Shown here piece by piece: positions 8,649 to 17,560 of a stretch of DNA of 64,000 nt. A program made the position numbers and the translations under genes. The notes below the pieces were generated by a model, which saw nothing but the letters and a program-made list of their open reading frames with translations, had not been told where the DNA came from and searched no databases. The stretch comes from Brenneria goodwinii (lineage in GTDB: Bacteria; Pseudomonadota; Gammaproteobacteria; Enterobacterales; Enterobacteriaceae), in contig NZ_CP014137.1 in NCBI RefSeq assembly GCF_002291445.1, positions 3,968,001 through 4,032,000 on the forward strand, given 5' to 3'. Position 1 is the first letter of the stretch. Every line of letters starts with the position of its first letter.

Positions 8649-9488
8649 ATGAGTCAATCAAAAAGTTCAACCCTCAAAGGCCAGTGTATCGCCGAGTTCC
8701 TGGGCACAGGTCTACTGATTTTTTTCGGCGTCGGTTGCGTCGCCGCACTAAAATTGGCAGGAGCCAGCTTCGGGCAATGGGAAATCAGCATTATCTGGGG
8801 CCTGGGCGTGGCAATGGCCATCTACCTGACCGCAGCGATTTCCGGCGCTCACCTCAACCCGGCGGTCACTATCGCCCTGTGGCTGTTTGCCTGCTTCGAA
8901 CGCAGGAAAGTCATCCCCTACATTCTGGCCCAGATAGCGGGCGCATTCTGCTCGGCCGCCCTGGTCTACTTCCTGTATTACAATCTATTCGTGAATTTTG
9001 AACAGACGCACAACATGGTACGCGGCAGTGTAGAGAGCCTGAATCTCGCCGGTATCTTCTCGACTTATCCACACCCGCAGATTTCCGTCATGCAGGCATT
9101 TCTGATTGAAACCGTGATTACCTCTATTCTGATGGGCCTGATTCTGGCCCTGACCGACGATGGCAACGGAATCCCGCGCGGGCCGCTGGCGCCATTGCTG
9201 ATCGGCATATTAATCGCCGTCATCGGCGCCTCCATGGGGCCGCTCACCGGCTTCGCACTGAACCCGGCGCGCGACTTTGGTCCCAAGCTGTTCGCCTCTC
9301 TGGCCGGATGGGGAGAGATCGCTTTTACCGGCGGCCGTGATATCCCCTATTTTCTGGTGCCGATTTTTGGTCCCATAGTCGGCGCCTGCCTGGGAGCATT
9401 TGGCTACCGCGCCGTTATTGCCCGCAATCTGCCTTGTGATGTATGCAAAGCCGAAGACGAAACCACTGTACGCACCGAGAGCCATTAG
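8649..9488 (+). CDS. glpF: Glycerol uptake facilitator (aquaglyceroporin)
   Basis: GlpF lets glycerol diffuse across the inner membrane. It is a MIP-family protein of 279 residues with six spans and two half-helices. Both signature motifs are seen: GAHLNPAV (NPA at residues 70-72) and GFALNPARDFGPK. The aspartate after the second NPA box (PARD) marks the glycerol-conducting subclass. glpK follows 53 bases downstream and traps glycerol by phosphorylation. Confidence 0.97.
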   Translation: MSQSKSSTLKGQCIAEFLGTGLLIFFGVGCVAALKLAGASFGQWEISIIWGLGVAMAIYLTAAISGAHLNPAVTIALWLFACFERRKVIPYILAQIAGAFCSAALVYFLYYNLFVNFEQTHNMVRGSVESLNLAGIFSTYPHPQISVMQAFLIETVITSILMGLILALTDDGNGIPRGPLAPLLIGILIAVIGASMGPLTGFALNPARDFGPKLFASLAGWGEIAFTGGRDIPYFLVPIFGPIVGACLGAFGYRAVIARNLPCDVCKAEDETTVRTESH

Positions 9489-9541
9489 ATTTAACGCCAC
9501 GGTGATTATTCTTAATATGGTTTAATAACAGGATTTGATTT

Positions 9542-11053
9542 ATGAACCCGAAAAAAAAATACATTGTCGCTCTCGATCAGGGAACCACCAGCTCCCGCGC
9601 CGTGGTGCTGGACCACGACGCCAACATCATCAGCGTCTCACAGCGTGAGTTCAGCCAAATTTATCCGAAAGCCGGTTGGGTGGAACACGATCCGATGGAG
9701 ATCTGGGCCTCGCAAAGCTCCACGCTGGTGGAAGTGTTGGCCAAAGCCGATATCAATTCCGATGAAGTTGCGGGCATCGGTATCACCAACCAGCGTGAAA
9801 CCGCCATCGTATGGGAGAAAGATACCGGCAAACCGATATACAACGCCATCGTCTGGCAGTGCCGCCGCACGGCGGAAATCTGTGAACAGTTGAAGAAAGA
9901 CGGTCTGGAAGAGTATATCCGTAACACCACCGGTCTGGTCGTCGACCCTTACTTTTCAGGCACTAAAGTCAAGTGGATTCTGGATCACGTTGAAGGCTCG
10001 CGCGAACGCGCCCAGCGCGGCGAACTGCTGTTTGGTACGGTTGATACCTGGTTGATCTGGAAAATGACGCAAGGACGCGTCCACGTCACGGATTACACTA
10101 ACGCCTCCCGCACCATGCTGTTCAATATCCATACGCTTGAGTGGGACGATCGCCTGTTGCAGGCGCTGGACATTCCACGGGCGATGCTGCCGGAAGTGCA
10201 CGCCTCTTCAGAAGTTTACGGACAAACCAATATTGGTGGTAAAGGCGGTACGCGTATTCCCATTGCCGGTATCGCGGGCGATCAACAGGCGGCGTTGTAC
10301 GGTCAGCTGTGCGTTCATCCCGGTATGGCCAAAAACACCTACGGCACCGGCTGTTTCCTGTTGATGAATACCGGTACGGAAGCCGTACTGTCAAAACACG
10401 GTCTGTTGACCACCATCGCCTGCGGGCCGCGCGGTGAAGTCAATTACGCCCTGGAAGGCTCCGTTTTCGTTGGCGGCGCCTCCATTCAGTGGCTGCGTGA
10501 TGAATTGAAGCTGATTGGCGAGTCGATGGATTCGGAATACTTCGCCACCAAAGTGAAAGATACCAACGGCGTCTATGTCGTTCCCGCCTTTACCGGACTT
10601 GGCGCGCCTTACTGGGATCCGTATGCCCGCGGCGCGATCTTCGGCCTGACGCGCGGCGTGAACGCCAATCACATTATTCGCGCAACGCTGGAGTCGATTG
10701 CGTATCAAACCCGCGACGTACTGGATGCCATGCAGGCAGACGCCAATACCCGCCTGAAAGCCCTGCGTGTGGATGGCGGAGCGGTTGCCAACAACTTCCT
10801 GATGCAATTCCAGTCAGATATTCTCGGCACCCGCGTGGAACGCCCGGAAGTTCGTGAGGTCACGGCGCTGGGCGCCGCCTTCCTGGCGGGTTTGGCGACC
10901 GGATTCTGGAACGATCTGGATGAAGTGAAAAGCAAAGCCACGATTGAACGCGAATTCCGCCCCGGTATCGAAACGGTTGAACGTAACTATCGTTACAGCG
11001 GCTGGCAAAAAGCCGTGGCACGCGCTCGCGAATGGGAAGATCACGACGAGTAA
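9542..11053 (+). CDS. glpK: Glycerol kinase
   Basis: GlpK phosphorylates glycerol to sn-glycerol 3-phosphate with ATP. The product is 503 residues, the family length. The FGGY-kinase features are seen: N-terminal DQGTTSSRAVV, the substrate region NQRETAIVWEK, the ATP-binding block YGTGCFLLMNTG, and C-terminal DGGAVANNFLMQFQSDILG. It is cotranscribed with glpF. Unlike the E. coli glpFKX operon, glpX is not next; about 3.2 kb of other sequence intervenes. Confidence 0.98.
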   Translation: MNPKKKYIVALDQGTTSSRAVVLDHDANIISVSQREFSQIYPKAGWVEHDPMEIWASQSSTLVEVLAKADINSDEVAGIGITNQRETAIVWEKDTGKPIYNAIVWQCRRTAEICEQLKKDGLEEYIRNTTGLVVDPYFSGTKVKWILDHVEGSRERAQRGELLFGTVDTWLIWKMTQGRVHVTDYTNASRTMLFNIHTLEWDDRLLQALDIPRAMLPEVHASSEVYGQTNIGGKGGTRIPIAGIAGDQQAALYGQLCVHPGMAKNTYGTGCFLLMNTGTEAVLSKHGLLTTIACGPRGEVNYALEGSVFVGGASIQWLRDELKLIGESMDSEYFATKVKDTNGVYVVPAFTGLGAPYWDPYARGAIFGLTRGVNANHIIRATLESIAYQTRDVLDAMQADANTRLKALRVDGGAVANNFLMQFQSDILGTRVERPEVREVTALGAAFLAGLATGFWNDLDEVKSKATIEREFRPGIETVERNYRYSGWQKAVARAREWEDHDE

Positions 11054-11069
11054 CCCAATCAGAGACAGA

Positions 11070-11091
11070 AAGGGCGCATCGCTGCGCCCTT
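11070..11091 (+). terminator. Terminator-like hairpin after glpK
   Basis: A 9-bp stem (AAGGGCGCA with complement) has a TCGC loop and begins 17 bases after the glpK stop. Only a short T-rich tail follows (TGGATTTG). Confidence 0.65.
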
Positions 11092-11128
11092 GGATTTGAT
11101 GACAATGTTACCATCCCCGTCATCCCTG

Positions 11129-11282
11129 CAGGCAGACGCCATATTCGTCGTCCCCGCAGGCAGTTGGCGGGAACCTCCCACTGAAACCGTAAACAACCTT
11201 CGGCTAATTCTCGCCTGCGCGGGAATGACGAAAGTGAGAGTCTGCCGGAAGAAAGCGACTTGACGACAGAGGCTCAACACAG
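11129..11282. repeat. 154-bp tandem intergenic repeat, unit 1
   Basis: This unit runs from GCAGGCAGACGCCATATTCG to GGCTCAACACAG and recurs with a few substitutions 160 bases later. It carries the GC-rich palindromic CGCCTGCGCGGGAATGACG core typical of dispersed bacterial repeats. In the minus frame this core yields the spurious peptide VIPAQA. No gene is supported here. Confidence 0.85.
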
Positions 11283-11288
11283 TTTCCG

Positions 11289-11442
11289 CAGGCAGATGCC
11301 ATATTCGTCGTCCCCGCAGGCAGTTGGCGGGGACCTCCCACTGAAACCGTAAACAACTTTCGGCTGATTCCCGCCTGCGCGGGAATGACGAGAGTGAGAG
11401 TCTGCCGGAAGAAAGCGACTTGACGACAGAGGCTCAACACAG
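11289..11442. repeat. 154-bp tandem intergenic repeat, unit 2
   Basis: Second copy of the unit at 11129-11282, in the same orientation and offset by exactly 160 bases. Differences are scattered point changes (for example CGCCTGCGCGGG is kept while nearby AATTCTC becomes GATTCCC). The array sits between glpK and the minus-strand gene ending at 11477. Confidence 0.85.
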
Positions 11443-11476
11443 GCCACCAGTGAGGGAACCATGCTGGATTAATCGC

Positions 11477-12793
11477 TCAGCGCGCCTTGCTCGCCATGAT
11501 CTCTATAATCTGGATATCGGTCTGCTGCATTGAACCACAGGCCAGCGCGCACAGATTGGCGATAGACTGATCGACATCATGGGCCACAATGCCTTCATTG
11601 CCAGTGACCGCGCTGTTATCAAGCGCCATCAATACCGCCTTATATGCGGCGGAGACGCTGGTCGAAACTTTCATCGAGCAGCTATTGGACGCGCCGTCGC
11701 ATATCATGCCGCTCACATCGCCGATCATACTGCCGATGGCCATCGCCACAGGTTCATAACGGCCGGCAATCAACCAGGCGATACCGGCCGCAGCGCCCAT
11801 GGAGGCCGTCGTCGCGGCGCACAGCGCCGAAAGCGCGGGGAGCTTGCTATGGATGTAAATGGCCGTCAGATGGGAAAGTATCAGCGCGCGCGCCAGCTTC
11901 TCTTCTCCGCAGCCCAAATATTCCGCCGTCACCACTACCGGCATGGTCGCCGCGATCCCCTGATTGCCCGACCCCGAATTACTCATCGCGGGCAATACGG
12001 CGCCGCCCATACGCGCATCCGAGGCCGCAGCGGTTCTGATCATGATATCCGAGAGTAAATCATGCGACAGCAATCCTTGCTCACGCTGGCGCGCCAGGGT
12101 AGCGCCGATATGCAAGCCATAATGTTTACTCAGCCCTTCATTGGAAAGCGCGGCGTTCAATTCGGCCGAATCCAGAATAAAGCGAATACGCGCAAACTCC
12201 ACCTGCGTGGCAAAATCGTAAACGTCACGCGTCGTTACTTTTTTAAGGCTGTCGCCATCAACACAGGCATCGCTCTGACAACCGCCGCTCAAGCGCTCAT
12301 CGAAAAGAACCTCACCATTCTTTTCAATGCGGATGACATGGGTATGGCTGCCCGCAATGGTAACCGTGGCGGACGCTTGCTGGCTGTACACGGTTACCTG
12401 TGAATAAAGAATATCCTCGCAGGGCTGCATCATACTGACGCTGACGCCGCCTTGCGCCAGCAAGGATTTTCCGGCCTCGATAGCCTGGGGCTTGGCGTAT
12501 CGAAGCACTTCCAGCCCGGCCAGCGGATCGCCGCCGAATGCGCCAACCGCAGCCGCAATGGGTAATCCCACCATACCGGTGCCGGGAACCGCGACGCCCA
12601 TCCCGTTTTTCATCAGGTTAGGCGACACCTTGGCCGCCACTCGTTCCACCGTCCCCGGCAGATAAGAGGCCGCCAGCGCAGATGCCAGCGCCACTGAAAT
12701 AGGCTCGGTGCATCCTACCGCCGGTTTGACTTCCTGCCGTACGACGCGGATAAACGTATGCCACAACGGATTGTTTTCGTGCTTATTCATCAT
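11477..12793 (-). CDS. L-cysteine desulfidase-like protein (UPF0597/YhaM family)
   Basis: The 438-residue product belongs to the UPF0597 (YhaM/CyuA) family. Those Fe-S enzymes include L-cysteine desulfidase, which releases pyruvate, ammonia and sulfide. The N-terminal signature KPAVGCTEPISVALA, the glycine-rich MGVAVPGTGMVGLPIA and the C-terminal MSNSGSGNQGI and MICDGASNSC carry conserved cysteines likely to bind the cluster. It starts with tandem ATGs. It is divergent from a LacI-family regulator, which may control it. The family is clear, but the exact substrate is inferred. Confidence 0.85.
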   Translation of the reverse strand: MMNKHENNPLWHTFIRVVRQEVKPAVGCTEPISVALASALAASYLPGTVERVAAKVSPNLMKNGMGVAVPGTGMVGLPIAAAVGAFGGDPLAGLEVLRYAKPQAIEAGKSLLAQGGVSVSMMQPCEDILYSQVTVYSQQASATVTIAGSHTHVIRIEKNGEVLFDERLSGGCQSDACVDGDSLKKVTTRDVYDFATQVEFARIRFILDSAELNAALSNEGLSKHYGLHIGATLARQREQGLLSHDLLSDIMIRTAAASDARMGGAVLPAMSNSGSGNQGIAATMPVVVTAEYLGCGEEKLARALILSHLTAIYIHSKLPALSALCAATTASMGAAAGIAWLIAGRYEPVAMAIGSMIGDVSGMICDGASNSCSMKVSTSVSAAYKAVLMALDNSAVTGNEGIVAHDVDQSIANLCALACGSMQQTDIQIIEIMASKAR

Positions 12794-13132
12794 TCATACC
12801 TTAAGCCCAAAGAGATCGCCCGATATTTGCCAGCTTTCGCTATGAATAATCATATTCCAGGTTGGGTAGAAATTTTTTTCAACTTTCGTCGCCATTTGAG
12901 GAATTATTAGAAAAAATTTCTCTAATTTTATTTATTTCTATGGTTACAATCTAAATATAAGCAAATTTATATAATAAAATTATCTCACCCTAAAAAAATA
13001 ACGACGGGAGGAGCGAGTCATTCATTCCGTCATGTCATCAGGCTGATTCCCTGGCAACAGGCTTTCCCTTTCAGTAAGCTACGGTGCATAATTGCCTCAT
13101 CACCCGGCGCCATTCCTTCAGGTATGCTCTGC
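12794..13132. promoter_or_regulatory. Divergent AT-rich control region
   Basis: These 339 bases separate the desulfidase-like gene from the LacI-family regulator. The middle (12880-12995) is strongly AT-rich and probably holds both promoters. No operator palindrome that I can name was found. Confidence 0.45.
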
Positions 13133-14125
13133 ATGAAAAACCAACGCGTCACGTTACAGGACATCGCTCAGTTATCTGGCGTTACCAAAATGACGGTCAG
13201 CCGTTATCTTCGTACCCCCGATAAAGTGGCGCCTGAAACCGCTGAACGTATCGCCAAGGTTATGGCTGAAGTCGATTATTGCGCGGAAAGCCAGAAAGAG
13301 AGCAGGTCATCTACCCTGGCACCCCGTATCGGCATATTGGTTCCGTCGTTCAATAATCAAATATTTTCCGATCTGCTGACGGGCATCGAGTCGATCACCG
13401 CGGCAAACGGCTATCAAACGCTGGTGGTAAATTACAACTACGATAAGACGCGTGAAGAAGAGCAGATCATCAATCTGCTATCGTGCCAGATTTCCGGTCT
13501 GATTCTTACCGACTCCGAACATACGCTGCGCGCCAACAAATATCTGGAGTCGGCCGAAATTCCGGTCGCTCAGGTTATGGATTTGGAACCGCTTCCCGGC
13601 CGGATCGTCGTGGGTTTTAACAATTATCAGGCCGCTTACGATATGACGGGCGCGCTGTTAGCCAGCGGAAAACGCCACATTGTTTACTTCGGCTCCATGT
13701 CGGATATCCGCGATCGCAAGCGCTATCAAGGTTATAGCCAGGCGATGGCGGATGCCGGCCTGCCGCCGATGCAGATCACACCGAATAAGGTTTCTTCAGT
13801 ATCAATCGGCGCGGGCATGCTGGCGTTGGTGCGTCAGATGTATCCGCAAGTGGACGCCATCTTCTGCACCAATGACGATATTGCGGTCGGCGTATTGCAG
13901 GAGTGCCTGCGCTTAGCTATCGCCATCCCGTCGCAGATGGCGATCTCCGGTTTTCACGGCCTGGATATCGGTCAGGCCACTACCCCGGCGGTCGCCAGCG
14001 TCGTCACCCCGCGCTTTGAGATGGGTAAAGTCGCCACCGAGATTTTGATAAAGAAAATCAATAAGCTCCCCACCATCGAATATGTCGATCTTCACTACCG
14101 GCTTTCGCTTGGCGGCACACTCTAA
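13133..14125 (+). CDS. LacI-family transcriptional regulator, GntR(gluconate)-like
   Basis: This 330-residue repressor has an N-terminal helix-turn-helix (TLQDIAQLSGVTKMTVSRYL) and a periplasmic-binding-type sensor domain. GILVPSFNNQIFSDLLTGIE, ISGLILTDSEHTLR and CTNDDIAVG followed by ISGFHGLDIGQ resemble E. coli GntR/IdnR of gluconate metabolism. No gluconate gene is adjacent; the neighbour is a divergent desulfidase-like gene, so the regulon is unknown. I chose the ATG at 13133 (MKNQRV) because the AGG at 13117 is badly placed for the ATG at 13124. Confidence 0.8.
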   Translation: MKNQRVTLQDIAQLSGVTKMTVSRYLRTPDKVAPETAERIAKVMAEVDYCAESQKESRSSTLAPRIGILVPSFNNQIFSDLLTGIESITAANGYQTLVVNYNYDKTREEEQIINLLSCQISGLILTDSEHTLRANKYLESAEIPVAQVMDLEPLPGRIVVGFNNYQAAYDMTGALLASGKRHIVYFGSMSDIRDRKRYQGYSQAMADAGLPPMQITPNKVSSVSIGAGMLALVRQMYPQVDAIFCTNDDIAVGVLQECLRLAIAIPSQMAISGFHGLDIGQATTPAVASVVTPRFEMGKVATEILIKKINKLPTIEYVDLHYRLSLGGTL

Positions 14126-14270
14126 ACCCGGGCTCTAGCCCGTCGATGGCTAGCGCGGCGTCAATCGCATTCATGAATTTTTCTACCTGACATCCGCGAG
14201 CGCCGCCGCCGGATGTGGTAAAATCTTCGCCCAAAATTTCCCTTCCCCGTTTAATAACAGACAGGTATCC

Positions 14271-15281
14271 ATGAAACGTGAATTAGCCATCGAATTCTCG
14301 CGCGTCACCGAAGCAGCGGCGCTGGCCGGTTACAAATGGTTAGGCCGCGGCGATAAGAACGCCGCGGATAATGCGGCGGTACAGGCCATGCGCATTATGC
14401 TCAATCAGGTCAATATCAATGGTCAGATTGTCATCGGTGAAGGCGAAATTGATGAAGCGCCGATGCTTTTTATCGGCGAGCAGGTCGGCACCGGTCAGGG
14501 TGACATGGTAGACATCGCCGTCGATCCGATCGAAGGTACGCGCATGACGGCAATGGGCCAGGCCAATGCGCTGGCGGTGCTGGCCGTTGGCGAAAAAGGC
14601 GCTTTTCTGCACGCGCCCGACATGTACATGGAAAAACTGATCGTTGGCCCGCAAGCCAAAGGCGTCATCGATCTGGCGCTTCCGCTGGCGGAAAACCTGC
14701 GCAATATTGCGGCGAAAATGAACAAACCGCTCGACCAGTTAACGGTGATTACGCTGGCCAAACCGCGCCACGACGCCATTATTGCCGAAATGCAGCAGTT
14801 AGGCGTGAAGGTGTTCGCCATTCCGGATGGCGACGTTGCCGCCTCTATTCTTACCTGCATGCCGGACAGTGAAGTCGATGTACTATATGGCATCGGCGGG
14901 GCGCCGGAGGGCGTCATCTCCGCGGCGGTCATCCGGGCGCTAGACGGCGATATGCAAGGCCGGCTGTTGGCCCGCCATCAGGTTAAAGGCGACAGCGAAG
15001 AGAACCGCCGCATTGGGAAGGATGAATTGGATCGCTGCCGGCAAATGGGCATTGAAGCCGGGAAAGTGCTGCAACTCAGCGATATGGCGCGTAACGACAA
15101 CGTGATTTTCTCAGCGACGGGCATCACCAAAGGCGACCTGCTGGAAGGGATCGCCCGCAAAGGGAATATCGCCACGACGGAAACACTGCTGATCCGCGGT
15201 AAGTCACGCACCATCCGCCGTATCCAGTCTACCCATTACCTCGATCGTAAAGATCGGGCGTTGCATGACTTCCTGCTTTAA
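14271..15281 (+). CDS. glpX: Class II fructose-1,6-bisphosphatase
   Basis: GlpX hydrolyses fructose 1,6-bisphosphate to fructose 6-phosphate in gluconeogenesis. At 336 residues it has the family length. Metal and phosphate motifs are IGEGEIDEAPML at about residues 55-66 and the lithium-sensitive-phosphatase motif DPIEGT at 85-90, followed by PDGDVAAS and GIGGAPEGV. In E. coli it is the last gene of glpFKX. Here it is detached from glpFK by the repeat array, the desulfidase-like gene and the regulator, so it must use its own promoter (14126-14270). Confidence 0.97.
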   Translation: MKRELAIEFSRVTEAAALAGYKWLGRGDKNAADNAAVQAMRIMLNQVNINGQIVIGEGEIDEAPMLFIGEQVGTGQGDMVDIAVDPIEGTRMTAMGQANALAVLAVGEKGAFLHAPDMYMEKLIVGPQAKGVIDLALPLAENLRNIAAKMNKPLDQLTVITLAKPRHDAIIAEMQQLGVKVFAIPDGDVAASILTCMPDSEVDVLYGIGGAPEGVISAAVIRALDGDMQGRLLARHQVKGDSEENRRIGKDELDRCRQMGIEAGKVLQLSDMARNDNVIFSATGITKGDLLEGIARKGNIATTETLLIRGKSRTIRRIQSTHYLDRKDRALHDFLL

Positions 15282-15485
15282 TGCGTTGACTGGGTTCCAG
15301 TGGGAACGTCATCGCCGTGTTTTCTCTATAGAACGCGAAAGCGACGGATTGTTTCACAATTGTTAATATATAGCGTATCTTAGGTGCGGCCATTTAACGG
15401 CCGCACCGATACCGACTAAAATATCGCCGGGTGTTGTACTTCCAGGATATAACCGCCAGATCAATATAGATAGGAGCACAGAACG

Positions 15486-16232
15486 ATGGCTGAATGGGTA
15501 ACAGGCAAAGTTATTCAGGTGGAAAACTGGACAGAGAGTCTGTTTAGCATTCGAATTCATGCCCCCATCGCGCCCTTCACTGCCGGACAGTACGCCAAAC
15601 TGGCGCTGGATGTGGATGGCGAACGGGTTCAACGGGCCTACTCCTATGTCAACGCGCCCAGCGACCATAATCTTGAGTTCTATTTGGTAAACGTTCCTGA
15701 AGGGAAACTAAGCCCCCGTTTACACGCGCTACGCCCTGACGATGAAGTCATGGTGACCAAAGACGCCGCCGGATTTTTCGTGTTGGAGGAGATTCCAGAC
15801 TGCGAAACCCTATGGATGCTGGCAACCGGCACCGCGATCGGGCCTTATCTTGCCATCCTGCAGGAAGGCAAGGATCTGGCGCGCTTTAAAAACATCGTAC
15901 TGGTTCATGCCGCCCGTTTTGCGCGTGACCTAAGCTATCTGCCGCTGATGCAGCAACTGCAACAACGCTACTATGGCCAACTGCATATTCAAACGGTGGT
16001 CAGCCGTGAGGAATCCGCCGGTTCCCTGACCGGTCGTATCCCGGTGCTGATCGCTAACGGCGCGCTTGAATCAGCCGTAGGTTTGCCAATGGAAACCGCC
16101 ACCAGCCATGTCATGCTGTGCGGTAACCCGCAAATGGTGCGCGATACCCAGCAAATACTGAAAGAAGAACGGCAAATGACCAAACATCTGCGCCGCAGGC
16201 CCGGTCATATCACCAGCGAGCACTACTGGTAG
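15486..16232 (+). CDS. fpr: Ferredoxin/flavodoxin-NADP+ reductase
   Basis: Fpr is the FAD enzyme that passes electrons between NADPH and flavodoxin or ferredoxin. The product is 248 residues, the family length. The FAD-binding motif RAYSYVNAP is at about residues 50-58 and the NADP-binding motif ATGTAIGPYLAIL at about 112-124. C-terminal MLCGNPQMVRDT and RRPGHITSEHYW end as in E. coli, with the aromatic residue stacking on FAD. It is convergent with the DUF805 gene. Confidence 0.97.
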   Translation: MAEWVTGKVIQVENWTESLFSIRIHAPIAPFTAGQYAKLALDVDGERVQRAYSYVNAPSDHNLEFYLVNVPEGKLSPRLHALRPDDEVMVTKDAAGFFVLEEIPDCETLWMLATGTAIGPYLAILQEGKDLARFKNIVLVHAARFARDLSYLPLMQQLQQRYYGQLHIQTVVSREESAGSLTGRIPVLIANGALESAVGLPMETATSHVMLCGNPQMVRDTQQILKEERQMTKHLRRRPGHITSEHYW

Positions 16233-16237
16233 CGGTA

Positions 16238-16663
16238 TCAGCGGCGGAGTTTAACCGGTTGCGCTTTCGGCCCGAAGCGATTATCCCCCGGCGTGCCGGC
16301 AAAAACGCCGCAGTCGAGGAATACCATCATACAGATTAGCGACGGAATAAAGCGACCGATTCCCCACTGCCAAACGCTCGGCAGCATGTACCAGTTGCCG
16401 GCGGCAAGAACCCACGCCACGATCAATAACAACGCCCACCAGCCTCTCTTATTACGGTCATGCAGGCGTTTCACCAATACTGCCGCGGTCGGCCATAGCA
16501 GGGCCACCAGCCCAAAGGCCGTAGATTGCGTATCCAGCCAGTTCTGACCGGCCAGGGTGAATAACACCACCATCAGCACCAGCCAGATGCCCATCCAGCC
16601 CCAGAAATCACGGCGGCCAATCCGGCCTTTAAATGAAAAACACCACTGTTGTAACGTCATCAA
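16238..16663 (-). CDS. yiiR: DUF805 inner-membrane protein YiiR
   Basis: Small four-span membrane protein of the DUF805 family with no assigned biochemical role. The family start FKGRIGRRDFWGW, the RLHDRNKRGWWALL loop and a C-terminal GDNRFGP are visible. It is 141 residues. It ends 5 bases from the fpr stop, convergent, as in E. coli. Confidence 0.88.
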   Translation of the reverse strand: MMTLQQWCFSFKGRIGRRDFWGWMGIWLVLMVVLFTLAGQNWLDTQSTAFGLVALLWPTAAVLVKRLHDRNKRGWWALLLIVAWVLAAGNWYMLPSVWQWGIGRFIPSLICMMVFLDCGVFAGTPGDNRFGPKAQPVKLRR

Positions 16664-16834
16664 GTACAGAATCCTGCATTGTCGTTTAATTTTGGCCGAG
16701 TTTACCCTAACCGGGCGCTACGCCAGCAATCTTTATGCGAATTTTGACAAGCACCAACAAATGCCGCTTTAATCAGACGTACCGTCGCTATCGCCACGCT
16801 TGGCTCAATGAAAAATTCATCTGATAATGTACCC

Positions 16835-17431
16835 ATGATAAAAAAATATCTCGCGCCCCTGTTTGCTGTGTCTACGCTGGCGCTATACCTTCCCGGCGCA
16901 TGGGCTGATCCGGTTTACCCGGCGAAAACATCGGCTGCCGCGCCTTATCTGCTGGCGGGCGCGCCTACGTTCGACCAAACGATCGTGCAGTTTCGCACGC
17001 ACTACAACCTGAGCAACCCGACGCTGCCGCTCGGCGAGTTTCGGGTCGTCGATACCGGTCATAACTCCAATCTGCTGACCCGCGCCGCCAGCAGGATCAA
17101 CGATCGGCTGTATGCTTCAACGGCATTGGAGAAAGGAACAGGTAAAATCAAAACGCTGCAAATCACCTACCTGCCACAGCCGGAGGATACGGAGTCCGAG
17201 GCCAGACGCGCGCAGGCCATCAGCTATATGGCGGCGCTGTCGCGGGTTTTCACGCCTTCGCTGACGGAGGAGCAGAGCATCCATAAAATCACCGAATTGC
17301 TGGCAAAAGGTAAAGGACAGCATTTTTACCAGCAAACCGAAGGCGCTGTACGCTATGTTGTGGCAGACAACAGCGAAAAGGGGCTAACTTTCGCTATTGA
17401 ACCGATTAAGCTAACGCTATCTGAACCGTGA
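16835..17431 (+). CDS. yiiQ: DUF1454 periplasmic protein YiiQ
   Basis: An exported protein of unknown function. The ATG at 16835 (MIKKYLAPLFAVSTLALYLP) begins a signal peptide ending near AWA-DPVYP; an upstream ATG at 16808 would precede it with hydrophilic residues. APYLLAGAPTFD, LTRAASRINDRLYASTALE and EGAVRYVVADNSEKGLTFA match the YiiQ family. 198 residues against about 199 in E. coli. It lies just upstream of tpiA. Confidence 0.9.
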   Translation: MIKKYLAPLFAVSTLALYLPGAWADPVYPAKTSAAAPYLLAGAPTFDQTIVQFRTHYNLSNPTLPLGEFRVVDTGHNSNLLTRAASRINDRLYASTALEKGTGKIKTLQITYLPQPEDTESEARRAQAISYMAALSRVFTPSLTEEQSIHKITELLAKGKGQHFYQQTEGAVRYVVADNSEKGLTFAIEPIKLTLSEP

Positions 17432-17560
17432 TCAAGACAGTCACTATTAATGACGAAAAACAGAGCCACGATCACATTTCATCTTTATACTGTTGGCAGG
17501 TCAGACTGCCTGCGGCAGTAAAATTTTGATTCATTCGCTATTCCGTCTGGAGGAAAAAAA

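Noticed and set aside
11059..11462. Three minus-strand open frames with VIPAQA(G) peptides
   Set aside because: They are translations of the intergenic tandem repeat, not genes; the same false peptide arises wherever this repeat family occurs.
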